A stretch of 64,000 nucleotides of DNA from Gordonia sp049847105 (GCF_049847105.1 NZ_JBNCNS010000002.1:186001-250000); one strand, 5' to 3'. Shown: positions 1 through 15,000, counted from the first letter of the stretch. Translations and numbers: made by a program. Notes: generated by a model not told the origin, from the sequence alone.

Positions 1-3000
1 TCAGGGGTGCGTTGGAGCCCGGTGGACGGCATCGGATCGGAGGAGATCGGTGGCGCATTCGACGACGCGCCGGTGCGGGCCGACGAGTTGCCCGCCGCAC
101 CACGGCTCGACGCCATCGCCTATGTGATCTACACATCCGGTTCGACGGGCACCCCGAAGGGGGTGTCGGTGACCTATCGTGGCATCCACAACTTCGCGGT
201 CGCCGAGGTCGCCCGGTTCGGCGTCGACACACGGTCTCGGGTTCTCGGATTCGCCTCTCCCAGTTTCGATGCGTCGATTCTCGAATGGCTGCTCGCGTCG
301 ACCTCCGGAGCGACCTTCGTGTACCGGCCGGACAGCGTGCTCGGCGGCGACATGCTGGCGGCGCTGATCCGCGACCAGCGACTGTCCCACGTGTTCCTGA
401 CCCCCACGGTGCTGGCGACCCTGGAGCCGGATTCGGTGCCGGATCTCCGCGTCCTCATGTCCGGTGGTGAGGCGGTCTCGCAGACCCTGGTCGACCGGTG
501 GTCGTCGGGGCTCTCCTTCTTCAACGCCTACGGGCCCACCGAGGCCTCGATCGCCGTGGCGATGAGTCGCGCACTCACACCCGGCTCGCCGGTCCACATC
601 GGCGGCCCGATCGACGGTGTGGGGCTCCTGGTGCTCGACGGCCGGCTGAATCCCGTCCCCGTCGGAGTGCCCGGTGACCTGTACGCGGGCGGTGTGGCGC
701 TCGCCCGCGGGTACCTGCGCCGTCCGTCGTTGACGTCGGAACGGTTCGTGGCGAATCCGTTCGGAGGCCGGGGCGATCGGATGTACCGCACCGGCGACGT
801 CGTCCGATGGCGCCGCACCGAGACGGGCGAGCTCGTGCTCGAGTACGTGGGGCGTAGCGACGACCAGGTGAAACTCCGCGGGTTGCGCATCGAACTGGGG
901 GAGATCGAGGCTGCTCTGGAGTCTCATCCGGCCGTCGCGTCGGCCGTGGTGGTCGGAGTCGGCGGATCGGTGGCGAGCGCGCTGGCGGGCTATGTGGTCG
1001 CCGACCGGTCGGTCGACGTCGCGTCGCTGCGCGATCATGTCGCCGAACGCCTGCCGTCGCACATGGTGCCGTCGAGCATCATGGTGCTCGACGCCTTGCC
1101 CCTGACCCCGGCAGGAAAGCTGGACAAGCGCGCCCTGCCGGCACCGGTGATCGTCACCGACACCGCCGACCACGTCCCGCCGTCGTCGTCGGCAGAGGAG
1201 ACCCTGGCAGCGATCGTGGCCGGGGTTCTCGGCGTCGACCGGGTGAGCGTCGTCGAGTCGTTCTTCGCGCTCGGCGGTGATTCGATTCTGTCGATCCAGT
1301 TGTCCTCGGCGGCCCGCGCGGCCGGGCTGTCGTTGTCGCCGCGCGAGGTGTTCGAGCACAAGTCCGTGCGTGCGATGGCCCGGGCGCTCGCGGCCGGTGG
1401 CGATCGGGTGCCCATGGTCGACGAACCGGCCGGGGGCCCCACCGGCGAGGTGGAACTGTCGCCGGTGGTGTCCTGGATGCTGGAGTTGTCCGACACCCCG
1501 GCGGACTTCGCCGACTTCTCGCAGTCGGTGGTCCTGGTGGCGCCGGATGCAGCGGACGTCGCCGTGCTGAGTGCGGTGCTCGGCACGGTCGCCGATGCGC
1601 ACCCGATGCTGTCCGCCCGTCTGGTGTACACCGGCGGCCGGTGGTGCCAGACCGCTGGAGTCGGTCATCCTCCGGTGGTCGCCGAGGTCTCGACGCCCGC
1701 GGCGACCGGGACGCCGGAGTTCGCCGACACGGTGCGCTCGGCGCATGCGGCGGCGCTGGGGCGGATGGATCCGTCGAACGGCGTGCTGATCTCGGCTGTG
1801 CTGGTGTCGGGTGCCGACGGCGCGCGGGTGGTGGTGGCCATCCATCACCTCGGTGTGGACGCGGTGTCATGGCCGGTGCTGATCGAAGACGTCATCACGG
1901 TGTGGGGACAGTTGGTGTCCGGCGACGAGTTGACGGTGCGACCGGAGGTGACGTCGGCGCGTGCGTGGCACACGGCACTGGCGCACCGGCGTACCGATCG
2001 TTCGGCCGAGATCGGCCACTGGTTGTCGCGGTCGGGTGACCCGACCGACCTCGGAGCCGTGATCGACCCTGCGCGCGACCGGTTCTCGACAGTGGGATCG
2101 GTGCCGCACCGGGTCGATGCGGCGGTCACCGAGGCGTTGGTGACAGTGGTCCCCGAGGCGTTCTGCGGTCATGTCAACGATGCGTTGCTGGCGGGCCTGG
2201 CACGTGCGGTGCGCTCCTGGCAAGTCGCGCGGGGGATCTCCGACTCCGCGCCGGTCGGTGTGCTGGTCGAAGGGCACGGTCGGTACGAGGACGTGCTCGC
2301 GCACGGTGCCGATCCGCGCACCGCGGATCTGTCGCGGACAGTGGGATGGTTCACCTCGATCGCCCCGATGCTCGTGGATCCGGCCGCCGACGTGGTGCAC
2401 GCGGTGAAGGCGGCGAAGGAGGAGCGTCTGACCCAGCCCGATCACGGAATCGGGTTCGGGTTGCTCCGATTCGGTGGCGACGAGCGATTGGCGGGACGGC
2501 CGTTGCCGTCGATCGGATTCAACTTCTTCGGTGCCGGCGGCCGCGGCGTCGACGCCGAACCGATGACGGTCCCGTTCATGGTCGACGCCGACGCTCCGGC
2601 CCTGCCGTCGTCGGTGGCGGGTGGCATGACCGCGATGAACGCCATCACCGTGAACGTCGGGACGAAGCTCACGCCTCGCGGTCGTGAGTTGTCGGCGGAT
2701 TTCCTGTTCGCCGGCGGGATCCTGTCCGCCGCGGATGTCGAGGATCTCGCCGACCGGTGGTCGGCCGAGTTGGCGGCCATCGTCGACGTGGTCACGAGCG
2801 GTGGGAATCCGGGGCTGTCGCCATCGGATGTCTCGGGTTCGGGGGTGACCCAGGCCGACCTGGATGTGCTCGCCGAGCGTCACCCCGGTGCACCGGTCTG
2901 GCCCCTCTCCGCCCTGCAGAAGGGGCTCTACCTCCAGTCCGCGCTGTCCTCGGGGGCGGGCGCCGACGACGTCGACGTGTACGTCAGCCAGGCGGTCCTG

Positions 3001-6000
3001 CGGCTGGGCGGCGACGTCGACGAGCCACGACTGCGAGCAGCGGTGGAGAGCCTCGTGGCCCATCATCGCGTGCTGCGGTCGGGCTTCGTCCAGACCGAGG
3101 GTGGTGCTGTGGTCGCAGTGGTGCCCGATGAGGTCCGGGTGCCCTGGCGCACCGTCGATCTCGGTGCGGTCGACGACGTCGAGCGGAAGGTTCGGGTTGA
3201 CGAGATCACCGCGGGTGAGCGGGTCGAGCCGTTCGATCTGTCCAGGCCGCCACTGCTACGCGTCGTGCTCGCCCGCGATGCCGGTGGCGTGAGTGTGGTC
3301 ATCACCAACCATCACATCCTGTTCGACGGATGGTCCGGTCCGCTGGTGCTCGCCGACCTGCTGGCGCTCTATGCCACGGGCGACACCTACACCGGCCGGA
3401 TCGGTACGGGCGGAGGCGACTTCGAGGATTACCTGAAGCATGTCGCCGTCGTCGACGACGACGCCGGTCTCGCCGCGTGGCGTGAGGTGCTGGCACCGAT
3501 CGAGGGCCCGACGTTGGTGGCGCCGGGCAGCGTGGCGACCCGTGAGTCGTTGCCGAGGAACCATGTCGTGGTCGTCGATGCGGAGTTGACCGCTGCCGTC
3601 GAGGCGCTCGCGCGGGCCGAGGGCGCGACCGTGGCGACGGTGTTGCAGTTCACTTGGGCGGTGCTGCTGTCCCGGCTGACCGGCAACCGGGTGGTCACCT
3701 TCGGTGAGACGGTGTCGGGCCGCCCGGCCGATCTCGAGGGTGTCGAATCGATGGTCGGCCTGTTCATCAACACTGTGCCCGCGGTGGTCGACGTCGACCC
3801 GTCGGCTCGGATCTCGGAGGTGCTCGCACGCCTGCAGGCGGCGAAGGTGTCGGTTCTCGACCATCAGCACCTGGGCCTGCCGGAACTGCTGGCCCTGACG
3901 GATGTTTCGGGCTCCTTCGACACGCTGACCGTGCACGAGTCGTATCCGGTCGACACCGAGTCGCTCTCGACCAGCGACGCCGCTCTCACCGGTGGCCTCG
4001 ACATCCGGGAGGCGGTGGTCAGCGATTCGACGCATTACCCGTTGAACATGATCACCTCGCCGATGGGTGATCGGTTGTCGATCACCATCAAGTACCTGCC
4101 GGATGCATTCGCCGACGACCAGATCCGCGTGTTCGCCGACGCCGTGGTCGAGATCCTCGGTGCCGCGGCCTCCGCGCCGGCGATGCTCGTCGCCGACGTG
4201 CCGCTGCTCACCGACCGTGACCGGGCGTTGATCGCCGGTGGGTCGGTCGGCGCCGACGTAAGCGTCCCGGCGGGTTCGGTGGCCGATGCCGTTGTCGCAC
4301 AGATACTTCGGACACCCGACGATGCAGCCCTCGTCTTCGACGGTCGCGCACTCACGTATGCGGAATTCGGAGCGCGGGTGTCGGTGCTGGCTCGTGACCT
4401 GATCGCTGCCGGTGTGTCTCCCGGTGTGGCAGTGGGGGTCTCGCTGGACCGTTCGGTGGAGCTCGTGGTCGCGATCCATGCCGTCGTCGCGGCGGGCGGG
4501 CATTACGTGCCGATCGATCCCGCGATCCCGGCGGATCGCGTGCAGTACATGGCGGACACCGCGGGCGTCGGTGTGGTGCTGGTCGGCGGCGATGGTGCGC
4601 CGGCGTCGGTGGCGGCGCTGGGCGACGGCGTCACCGTGCTCGAGGTGGACGCCTCGGGGGCCGTCGACCTGTCGGTCGCGCCGGTGACGGATGCGGATCG
4701 GTCGGCCCCGTTGCGCGCCGACGACGCGGTCTACACGCTGTTCACCTCCGGATCGACCGGCCGTCCGAAGGGCGTCACGGTGTCGCACCGGTCGGTGGTG
4801 AACCGACTCTGGTGGGGTCTGGACCACTATCCGTGGTCGACCGGTGACCGGGTGGTGTTGAAGACGCCGTTCACCTTCGACGTTTCGGTGCCGGAGCTGT
4901 TCGCCCCGGTGATGGCGGGCGCGACCATCATCGTGGCGCGCCCGGGCGGGCATGCGGATCCGATGTACATCGCCGACCTCATCGCCCGCGAGCGCGCGAC
5001 GTCGGTACATTTCGTGCCGTCGATGCTCTCGGTGTTCCTGGACGTCGTGCCCGCCGAGAAGATCACCACGCTGGACTCGTTGCGGTGGTTGTTCTGCTCG
5101 GGTGAGGCGCTGCCGCCGCCGGTCGTCGCACACACCCACCAGCTGCTCGGGCAGGTTGCGATAGTGAACCTGTTCGGTCCCACCGAGGCTGCCGTCGAAG
5201 TGGCATCTGTGGATGTGACCGATGCGCCCGACGTGGTGCCCATCGGTGTGCCGGTGTGGAACACGTCGACACTGGTCCTCGATGCCCGCCTGCGGATGGT
5301 GCCGCCCGGCGTCCCGGGTGAGCTCTACCTCGGTGGTGTCCAGGTGGCACGCGGTTATGAGTCGCGTCCGGGTTTGACTGCCGAGCGCTTTGTGGCCGAT
5401 CCCTTCGGTGGAGCGGGGTCCGGGGCATCGGGTTCGCGGTTGTATCGAACCGGTGACCTCGTCCGCTGGAATCACCGAGGTGAGATCGAGTACCTGGGGC
5501 GCACCGATTTTCAGGTCAAATTGCGTGGACAGCGCATCGAGCTGGGTGAGATCGAGTCGGTCATCGCCTCCGCGCCCGGGGTGGTGCACGTGGCGTGCAC
5601 GGTCGTCGAGACCGAGGGCGGCGGGCAACATCTCGTCGGTTACGTCGCCCCGTCCACGGTCGACGAGGGTGCGGTGAAGGCGGCGGTCGCCGAGGCGTTG
5701 CCCGAGTACATGCGTCCATCGGTGTGGATGCTGCTCGACGACATCGCCCTCAACAGCGCGGGCAAGCTGGACCGGCGTGCGCTGCCCGCCCCGGTCTTCG
5801 AGGCGGCCGAATATGTGGCCCCGGCCACCGATGCCGAGGAATCCGTCGCGTCGATTGTCGCGAAGGTGCTCGGCGTGGCGCAGGTCGGCGTGACCGAATC
5901 CTTCTTCGCCGTCGGCGGCAACTCGCTGTCGGCGATGCGGGTGGCGGCCCGGGTGGCCGACGAGTTCGGTGCCGCGGTGTCGGTGCGGGACATCTTCGAC

Positions 6001-9000
6001 GCCCCGACGGTCCGCGGCCTGGCGGCCGCGGTCTCGTCGCGTGGCGCGGGTCTGGCGCCCCTCGTGGCCGTGACCCCGCGACCGGCGCCCATCCCGCTGT
6101 CGTTCGCGCAGACCCGCATGTGGTTCATCAACCGATACGAGCCCGGCACCGCGACGTACAACATCCCGGCGGTCCTCCGCCTGGCCGGCGCACTCGACGT
6201 GGATGCCCTGCGCGCCGCGGTGGTGGACACCGTCGAGCGCCACGAGGTGCTCCGGACGACCTTCCCGGCCGTCGACGGTCTGCCGGTGCAGGTGATAGAT
6301 CCGGTCGACCAGGTGACCGAACGGCTGGACTGGGCCGTGGTGGACACGCAGGCCGACGTGGAGACGGCGATGACGACCGGCTTCGACGTGACCGCACAAT
6401 GGCCGCTGCGGGTACGGCTGCTCGCGGTTTCCGACGACGAGTACCTGCTCGCGGTGATCGCACATCACATCGGTTCGGACGGCGAGTCGATGTTGCCGCT
6501 GGTGACCGACGTCGTATCCGCGTATGTCGCTCGGGCAGAGGGACGAGAGCCCGAATTTGCGCCGCTGGCAGTCCAATTCGCGGACTACGCGATCTGGCAG
6601 CACCGTGTGCTGGGGTCGCCGGATGCACCGGATACGGTGATCGGCCGGCAACTGTCGTACTGGCGAGACCAACTCGTCGACGCGCCCGGCGTGCTCGAAC
6701 TCCCTACGGACCGGGAACGTCCGGCCGTCGCCTCCCATCGGGGTGCACGCGCCGGGTTCGTGTTGCCCGCCGAACTCGGACGGCAGATCGGTGTCGTGGC
6801 CCGGGCGTTCGGGGTCACGCCGTTCATGGTGGTGCACGCCGGTCTCGCAGTCCTGCTGGCGCGGCTGTCGGCCACCGACGACATCACCATCGCGACCCCT
6901 GTCGCGGGCCGCGGTCAGGCAGCGCTCGACCCACTCGTCGGGATGTTCGTGAACACCCTGGTCCTGCGGACCCGGGTCGACACCGCGATGACGTTCGCGG
7001 CTCTGCTCGACGACATCCGGCTGACGGATCTCGATGCCTTCGCTCATGCGGACGTCCCGTTCGAAACCGTCGTCGAGGCGCTCAATCCCACGCGCTCGGA
7101 GGCATTCGCGCCGCTGGCGCAGGTTATGCTCTCCTTCGATCCGGCCGCGTCGGCGGAGTCGGCCGAGCTGTCGATAGGGGGGCTGTCGGTGCAGTCGATC
7201 GAACCGTCGTGGGTTCCCGCACAGCTCGACATGTCAGTGACGGTGAGTTCGGCGGTGGAAGGCGACTGGGCGTGCTCGATCGTCTATGCGACCGATCTTT
7301 TCGACCGCCCGACCGTCGAGAACATGGCCGACCGGTTCGTGTCGGTGCTGACCGAACTGGTCGCGAGCCCGCCCGCCGCCGTCGGCGACGTGAATCTCAT
7401 CTCCACCGACGAGCGGGCCGTCGTGGAGAGCTGGTCGTTGGGCCCCGTCGTCGATGTGCCCGCCGATCTGGTACCCGACCTCGTTGCTGCACAGGCTCTC
7501 CGTACACCTGATGCCGTTGCGCTGGTGTTCGGCAACAGGTCCGTGTCCTACGCCGAGTTCGGCGCGCGGGTCGCGGTGCTGGCCCGCGAACTCATCGCCG
7601 CCGGTGCCGGACCGGGTGTGGCCGTGGGGGTCTCGCTGGAGCGTTCGGTGGAGATGGTGGTCGCGGTGAATGCCGTCCTCGCCGCAGGCGCGCAATACGT
7701 CCCCATCGATCCCGACACCCCGGTCGACCGCGTGGAGTACATGTTCGACACCGCCCGCGTCCGCGTGCTCGTCGTCGGTGCCGGACGAGCCGTCGTCGCC
7801 GCGACGGTCGACGGCGTGCGGACGGTCGAGGTGGACGCGTCAAATGAGGTCGACCTGTCGGTACCGATCGTGACCGACGCGGATCGGCCGGCGCCCTTGC
7901 GTTCCGATGATGCCGCATACACTCTGTTCACCTCGGGATCGACAGGCCGCCCGAAGGGCGTGACCGTGTCGCACCGCGCGCTGGTGAACCGGATGCGGTG
8001 GTGCCTGGACATCTTCGACTGGACCGCGGCTGAGCGGGTGATGCTGAAGACGCCGTTCACCTTCGACGTGTCGGTGCCGGAGTTGTTCGCCCCCGTGATG
8101 ATGGGGGCCACGACGATCGTCGCGCGCGCAGGTGGTCACCTGGAACCGGTCTACATCGCCGATCTCATCGCGCACGAACGCGTGACGTCGGTGCATTTCG
8201 TGCCGGCGATGTTGTCGGTCTTCCTGGACGTGGTCCCGGCCGAGAAGCTGGACGGGCTCGGTGTGCTGCGCTGGCTGCTCACTTCGGGTGAGGCGCTGCC
8301 CGTCTCGGTGGCGACCCACGCGCACCGCGCATTGCCGGGCGTGCAGATCGTCAACCTCTACGGGCCGACGGAGGCCACCGTCGACGTGACGGCCGTCGAC
8401 GTGACCGGCGCCGATCGCGTCACGATCGGTCAGCCGGAATGGAACACGTCGACGTACGTGCTGGACGCGCGCCTGCGCCCGGTGCCGCCGGGTGTCCCCG
8501 GCGAGTTGTATCTGGGTGGCGTGCAGCTGGCACGCGGCTACGCCTCACGCCCCGGGCTGACGGCCGAGCGGTTCGTGGCGGATCCCTTGGGCGGCCACGG
8601 CGAGCGGTTGTACCGCACCGGCGACCTCGTCCGTTGGAGTCCCGGCGCCGGGAGCGGAGCGAGCGGGCTGAGTGTGGCCGGCGCCGGGAGCGGAGCGAGC
8701 GGGCCGAGTGTGGCACATCGTGGCGAGATCGAGTATCTGGGCCGCACCGACTTCCAGGTGAAGCTGCGTGGGCAGCGCATCGAGCTCGGCGAGATCGAGT
8801 CGGTCATCGCCTCGGCACCCGGGGTGGTGCACGTGGCGTGTGCGGTGGTCGACGCGCCCATCGGTGGCCACCACCTCGTCGCGTATGTGGCGCCCGCCTC
8901 TGTCGACGAAGCCGCGGTCACGACGCTCGTCGCCGAGGCATTGCCGGCGTACATGCGACCGACGGTATGGATGTTCCTCGACGACATCGAACTCAACAGC

Positions 9001-12000
9001 TCCGGCAAACTCAATCGGAAGACGTTGCCCGCCCCGGTGTTCGAGGTCGGCGAATACGTGGCTCCGGACACCGACGCCGAGGTGATGGTGGCCGAGGTGT
9101 TCGGTGAGGTGCTCGGCGTGGAGCAGGTCGGGGTGACCGAATCGTTCTTCGAGGTCGGTGGCAACTCGCTGTCGGCGATGCGTGCCGCCGCCCGGGTTGC
9201 CGACGATCTGGGTGTCGACGTGTCGGTGCGCGACCTCTTCGAGTTCCCCTCGGTGCGGGCGCTGATCGCGGCGGTGGGCGGGCGTGCACAGACCGTGGCG
9301 CCCTTGGTCGCTTCCCGGCGGCCGGAGCGGCTGCCGCTGTCGATGGCGCAGTCTCGCATGTGGTTCATCAACCGGTTCGACCCCTCGTCGCCCGCGTACA
9401 ACATCCCGATGGCGCTGCGGCTGACCGGTGACCTCGACCTCGACGATCTCGTGGGTGCGCTGGGCGACGTGATCGAACGCCACGAGGTGCTGCGCACCGT
9501 GTACCCGCTCGACGGCGACGCTCCCGTCCAGCGCATTCTCGCTGCCGACCGTGCCCGCGATCTGTTCGATTGGCGTGTGGTGGACGACGAACGTGAGGTG
9601 ACGGCCTCGGCGGCGAAGGGCTTCGACGTGACCGTCGACCTGCCGATCCGTGGGTGCGTGCGCCGTTCCGCCGACAACACATACGATGTGGTGCTGACCG
9701 CTCACCACATCGCGTTCGACGGGTCGTCGACCGCGGTGTTCGTCCGTGATCTGCTGTCCGCGTACCTCGCGCGGGTCGACGACTCGGTCCCCGGTGCGCG
9801 ACCCCTCGCGGTGCAGTATGCCGATTACGCACTGTGGCAACGCAAGATGCTCGGTGACGTCGACGACCCGGCGAGCCGACTCGCGCAGCAGCTCGGCTAC
9901 TGGCGTGAGCACCTCGGGGCTGTGCCGTCGGTGACCGATCTGCCGATGGATCGGCCGCGGCCGGCGGTCATGCAGACCATGGCCGGTGTGGTGTCGATGA
10001 CCGTCGACGACGATCTGGCCCGCCGGGTGGAGGAGTTCGCGCGCGCCGAAGAAGTCACCCCGTTCATGGCGACCCATGTGGCACTGGCGATCCTGATCGC
10101 GCGGCTGGCCTCGACCGACGATGTGGTGATCGGCACGCCGATCGCCGGCCGCACGGATGCGGCGCTCGGTGATCTGGTCGGCATGTTTGTGAACACGTTG
10201 GTGCTGCGCACCGCGGTGCCCCCGGCCCAGACGGTCACCGACCTCGTCGCGAAGGTGCGGCGCGAGGATCTCGATGCGTTCGCCAACGCCGATGTCCAGT
10301 TCGAGGAGCTGATCGACGAACTCGCGCCGACCAGGTCGACGGCCTTCCCGCCCCTCGCCCAGATCGCGTTCACCCACGTCGACGGCGATCGGGGAACGGC
10401 AGCCCTCGAGACGGCGGGACTCCGTGCGGAACCACTCGATTTGGCAGATCAGGTCGCCAAGTTCGAGTTGTCGGTGGCGGTGACCGGGCGGACGGCGGTA
10501 TCGCCGATGACCGTCGATTTCGTCTATGCGCGTTCGATCTTCGACGAGTCGACGGTCCGTGAATTCCTGACGGCATGTCTGCGGATCGTCGAGTCGATGG
10601 TCGACGATCCCACCGTCGCGGTCGGCGACATCGATCTGCTCACCGCCGGTGACGTCGCCGCCTTGGCGCCGGTGAGAGGTGGACCTGCCGCGCCGCCCCG
10701 GCTGCTGAGTGCGATGTTCGCCGATGTCGTCGAGAGCCATCGCGACCGTGTCGCGGTGGTCGACGCGACCGGGGCCGCGCTGACCTACGACGCCCTCGAT
10801 GCCCGATCCAATCAGGTTGCACGATGGCTGGTCTCGCAGGGTGTCGGCGTCGAATCGCTGGTGGCGCTGGCCCTGGGCCGATCGGTCGAGTTGCTGACCG
10901 CGATCTGGGCGGTGGCCAAGACCGGAGCCGGCCACCTGCCGATCGACCCGGCGTATCCCATCGAGCGCATCGAGCACATGCTGGCCGATTCGGGTGTTCG
11001 GTTGGGCCTCACCGCCGGGCGCCACCGATCTGCCCTGGGAACCATGGCCGACTGGGCCACCATGGATTCCGCCGAGACCCTGGCGGCGATCGACGAGATG
11101 AGTCCGGCTCCGGTGGCCGATCACGAACTGATCGGCACGCCCCATCTGGATGCCGTCGCCTATGTGATCTACACGTCGGGCTCCACCGGTACACCGAAGG
11201 GCGTGCAGCTCACCGCCCGCACACTGGAGAACTTCGCGCTGACCGAGGTCGACCGTTTCGACGTGACCGATCGCTCGCGCGTGCTGGGGTTCGCCTCCCC
11301 GAGCTTCGACGCGTCAGTCCTGGAATGGCTGATGGCGGTCGCCGCGGGTGCGGCACTCGTGTACCGCCCCGACGATGCGCTCGGCGGGGAACCGCTGGCC
11401 GAGTTCATGCGTGCACAGCGGGTGACACACACGTTCCTGACGCCGACAGTGCTCGCCACGCTGGAACCCGAAGGACTGCCGGATCTGCGGGTGCTCGCCG
11501 CCGGCGGCGAGGCGGTACCGCCCGCGATGGTCGATCGTTGGGGATCGCTGGTCGGGTTCCACGACATGTACGGACCCACCGAGACGACCATCGTCGTGGC
11601 GATGAGTGACGCGATGCGGCCCGGCGTGCCGACGACCCTCGGCGGGCCGATACCCGGAGTCGCCCTCCTGGTACTGGATTCGCGGCTGCGCGTGGTGCCG
11701 GTCGGTGTCGCAGGTGAGTTGTACATCGCCGGTGGGGTGCTCGCCCGCGGATATGTGGGACGGCCCGGACTGACCTGCGAACGGTTCGTCGCGAACCCGT
11801 TCGGCGTCGATGGCGAGCGGCTGTATCGCACCGGCGACGTCGTGCGCTGGCGGCGCGACGGTTCCGGCGAGATCGCGCTCGACTATCTGGGTCGCAGCGA
11901 TGATCAGGTGAAGCTCCGTGGTCTGCGTATCGAGCTGGGAGAGATCGAGGCGGTCCTCGCCTCTCATCCCTCGGTCGAATCGGCGGTGGTGATCGGTGTC

Positions 12001-15000
12001 GGCGGTTCGGTGGCCACCGCGCTGGCCGGCTATGTCGTGCTCCGGGAGCACGTCGAGACCGGTGAGCTGCGGGCCTTTGTGGGGCAGCGATTGCCGTCGC
12101 ACATGGTGCCGTCGAGTCTGACGGTGCTGGATGCGCTGCCGTTGACACCGGTCGGCAAGCTGGACAAACGCGCTCTGCCCGAGCCGATGGCCGACGGCGG
12201 GCGTGAGTTCGTGGCCGCCGCCACCGGGGCGGAGGAGTCGGTGGCGCAGGTGTTTGCCGACGTGCTGGGAATCGGACCGGTCAGCGTCATGGAGAGTTTC
12301 TTCGAACTGGGCGGCAACTCGCTCTCCGCGACCCGGGTGGCCGCCCGCGTCTCGGACGTGTCCGGAGTCGATGTGTCCGTCCGCGACGTCTTCGAGGCGC
12401 CGTCGGTCCGTGAGCTGGCCCGGTCACTGGACGGTCGGGGACTCGGTCTGGCGCCGGTCAAGGCGGCTGTGCCGCGTCCTGAACGGGTGCCGCTGTCGTT
12501 CGCGCAATCGCGCATGTGGTTCATCAATCAGTTCGATCCCTCGGCCTCGACCTACAACGTCCCGGTGGTGTTGCGGCTGACGGGCGCTCTGGACGTCGCC
12601 GCGCTGCGCTCGGCGCTGGCCGACGTGGTGGCGCGACACGAGGTCCTGCGTACCACGTTCCCGTCGGTGGCCGGGTCGCCGATCCAGGAGATCGCGCCCG
12701 TCGACGGCATTGCCGGACAGCTGGACTGGGCGATCGTCGACTCCGCTGCGGCACTCGATGCGGACGTGACCGCGGGTTTCGACGTGACCGCGCAGTGGCC
12801 CGTGCGTGCCCGACTGTGGCACGTCGGCGGCGCCGAGTGGGTGTTCGCGCTGGTGGCCCACCACATCGCGGCCGATGGCGAGTCGATGGCTCCGCTGATC
12901 GGCGACGTGATGGCCGCATACGCCGCGCGCGCGGCCGGCATGGCGCCGGATTTCGCGCCGCTCGAGGTGCAGTTCGCCGACTTCGCGATCTGGCAGCACG
13001 AGGTGCTCGGCTCGGCGGGTGATGCCGATTCGGTGGTGGCGCAACAGCTCTCATACTGGGCGAAGCGGCTGTCCGGGCTGCCCGACGTGCTCGAACTGCC
13101 GTCGGACCGACCGCGTCCGGTGGTCGCGAGCCAGCGGGGTGATCAGGTTCCGTTCCGGATTCCCGCCGACGTGGTCGAGCGGATCGGATCGGTGGCCACG
13201 GAGTTCGGCGTGACTCCGTTCATGGTGGTGCACGCCGGGTTGTCGGTGCTGCTGGCGAGGCTGTCGGCGACCGACGACATCGCGGTCGGCACCCCGATCG
13301 CGGGCCGTGGCCGTCGAGAGCTGGACGCGTTGGTGGGCATGTTCGTCAACACCCTCGTGCTGCGCACCCGGGTCGATGCGCCGATGTCCTTCGGCGAGAT
13401 CCTGGATCAGGTCCGGGTGACCGATCTCGACGCCTTCGCCCACGCAGACGTCCCGTTCGAGGCGCTGGTGGACCACCTGGACCCCGTCCGGTCGGAGGCG
13501 TTCGCGCCACTGACCCAGATCCTGCTGACCTTCCACCAGGCAGCCCTGCCGGAGCTCGCGGCGGGAGTGGGCGCGACCACGGTCGCCGGTCTGACGATCT
13601 CGCCGGTGGAGCCCCCCGAGACCCCGGCCAAGGTCGACCTGACCTTCGGTATCGCCGCCGACTCGCCGGATACGTCCTGGCCGGCCCAGATCGTCTATGC
13701 GACAGACCTCTTCGATCGGTCGACGATCGAGACGATGGCGGACCGCTTCGTGCGTGTGCTCGCCGGGTGCCTCGAGTCGGTCGACGGGCCGGTCGGTGAC
13801 GTCACCCTCGTGTCGGCCGCCGAGGCCGCCGTGTTGTCGGCCCTGCCGGCACCCGTCGTCGACACCGTCAACACCCGTCGCTCTCTCGTCGACCTGTTCC
13901 GGTCGACGGTGGACGCACACGGTGGGCGACAGGCGGTCACGGCCAACGGCGTCACCCTCTCCTACGAGGCGCTGCAGACGCGTTCGGACGCGGTCGCCGC
14001 CGCACTCGGGGCCCGCGGTGTCGGGTTCGGCGATCTGGTCGGGGTGGCCACCGCGCGCACGGTGGATCTCGTCGCCGCCGTGCTCGGTGTGCTCAAGGTG
14101 GGGGCGGCGTACCTGCCGCTCGACACGACGAATCCCGCCGAACGCCTGGCCTTCATCGTCTCGGATGCCGCGGTGGGCACCGTGATCACGGATGCGGCCA
14201 CCGCAGGCCACGAATTGTTCTCGGTGCTGCCGCCCGGCGTGACGACCGCGCACGTCGCGGATCTGGTGGCCGAGGGTGCCGCACAGACCGCCCCGCCCGT
14301 CGTGATCCCGCCGTCGGCGCGGGCGTACGTGATCTACACCTCCGGGTCGACGGGCCTGCCGAAGGGGGTGGAGATCACCCATCAGGACGTGGTGACCCTG
14401 ATGGACACCGCGGCAGGCGATTTCGAGTTCCGGGCCACCGACGTGTGGACCATGTTCCATTCGTATGCGTTCGACTTCTCGGTCTGGGAGCTGTGGGGAC
14501 CGTTCCTGTCGGGTGGTCGGCTGGTCATCGTCGACCGCGACCTCGCCCGTGATCCCGACGCGTTCGTCGAACTGCTGGCGGACGAGGGCGTCACCATCCT
14601 GAGTCAGACGCCGTCGGCCTTTTATCAACTGATCGACGCGCGCCGCCGGAACAGCGTGGATCTCCCGCTGCGTTATCTCGTGTTCGGCGGCGAGGCACTG
14701 AGTTTCGACCAGGTGCGCCGATGGTTCGACGATCACCCCGGGGACTCCCCGCAGCTGGTGAACATGTACGGGATCACCGAGACCACCGTGCATGTCAGCT
14801 TCCGCCCACTGGACCGCGCGCTGGTCGCCGCGGGTGACGCCTCGCTGATCGGTCGCCCGCTGCATTCGCTCGGCATCCACATCCTCGACGGACGTCTGCA
14901 CCCCGTACCGCCCGGCGTGATCGGCGAGATGTACGTCACCGGCGGTCAGCTGGCGCAGGGGTATCTGGGCCGGCGCGGCCTGTCGTCGACGCGGTTCGTC

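Noticed and set aside
3256..7047. Long open frame (over 1200 codons) on the minus strand, opposite NRPS 1
   Set aside because: High-GC genes leave long open frames on the opposite strand. The translation is Arg/His/Asp-rich, has no domain motif, and the plus strand encodes clear C, A and PCP domains here.
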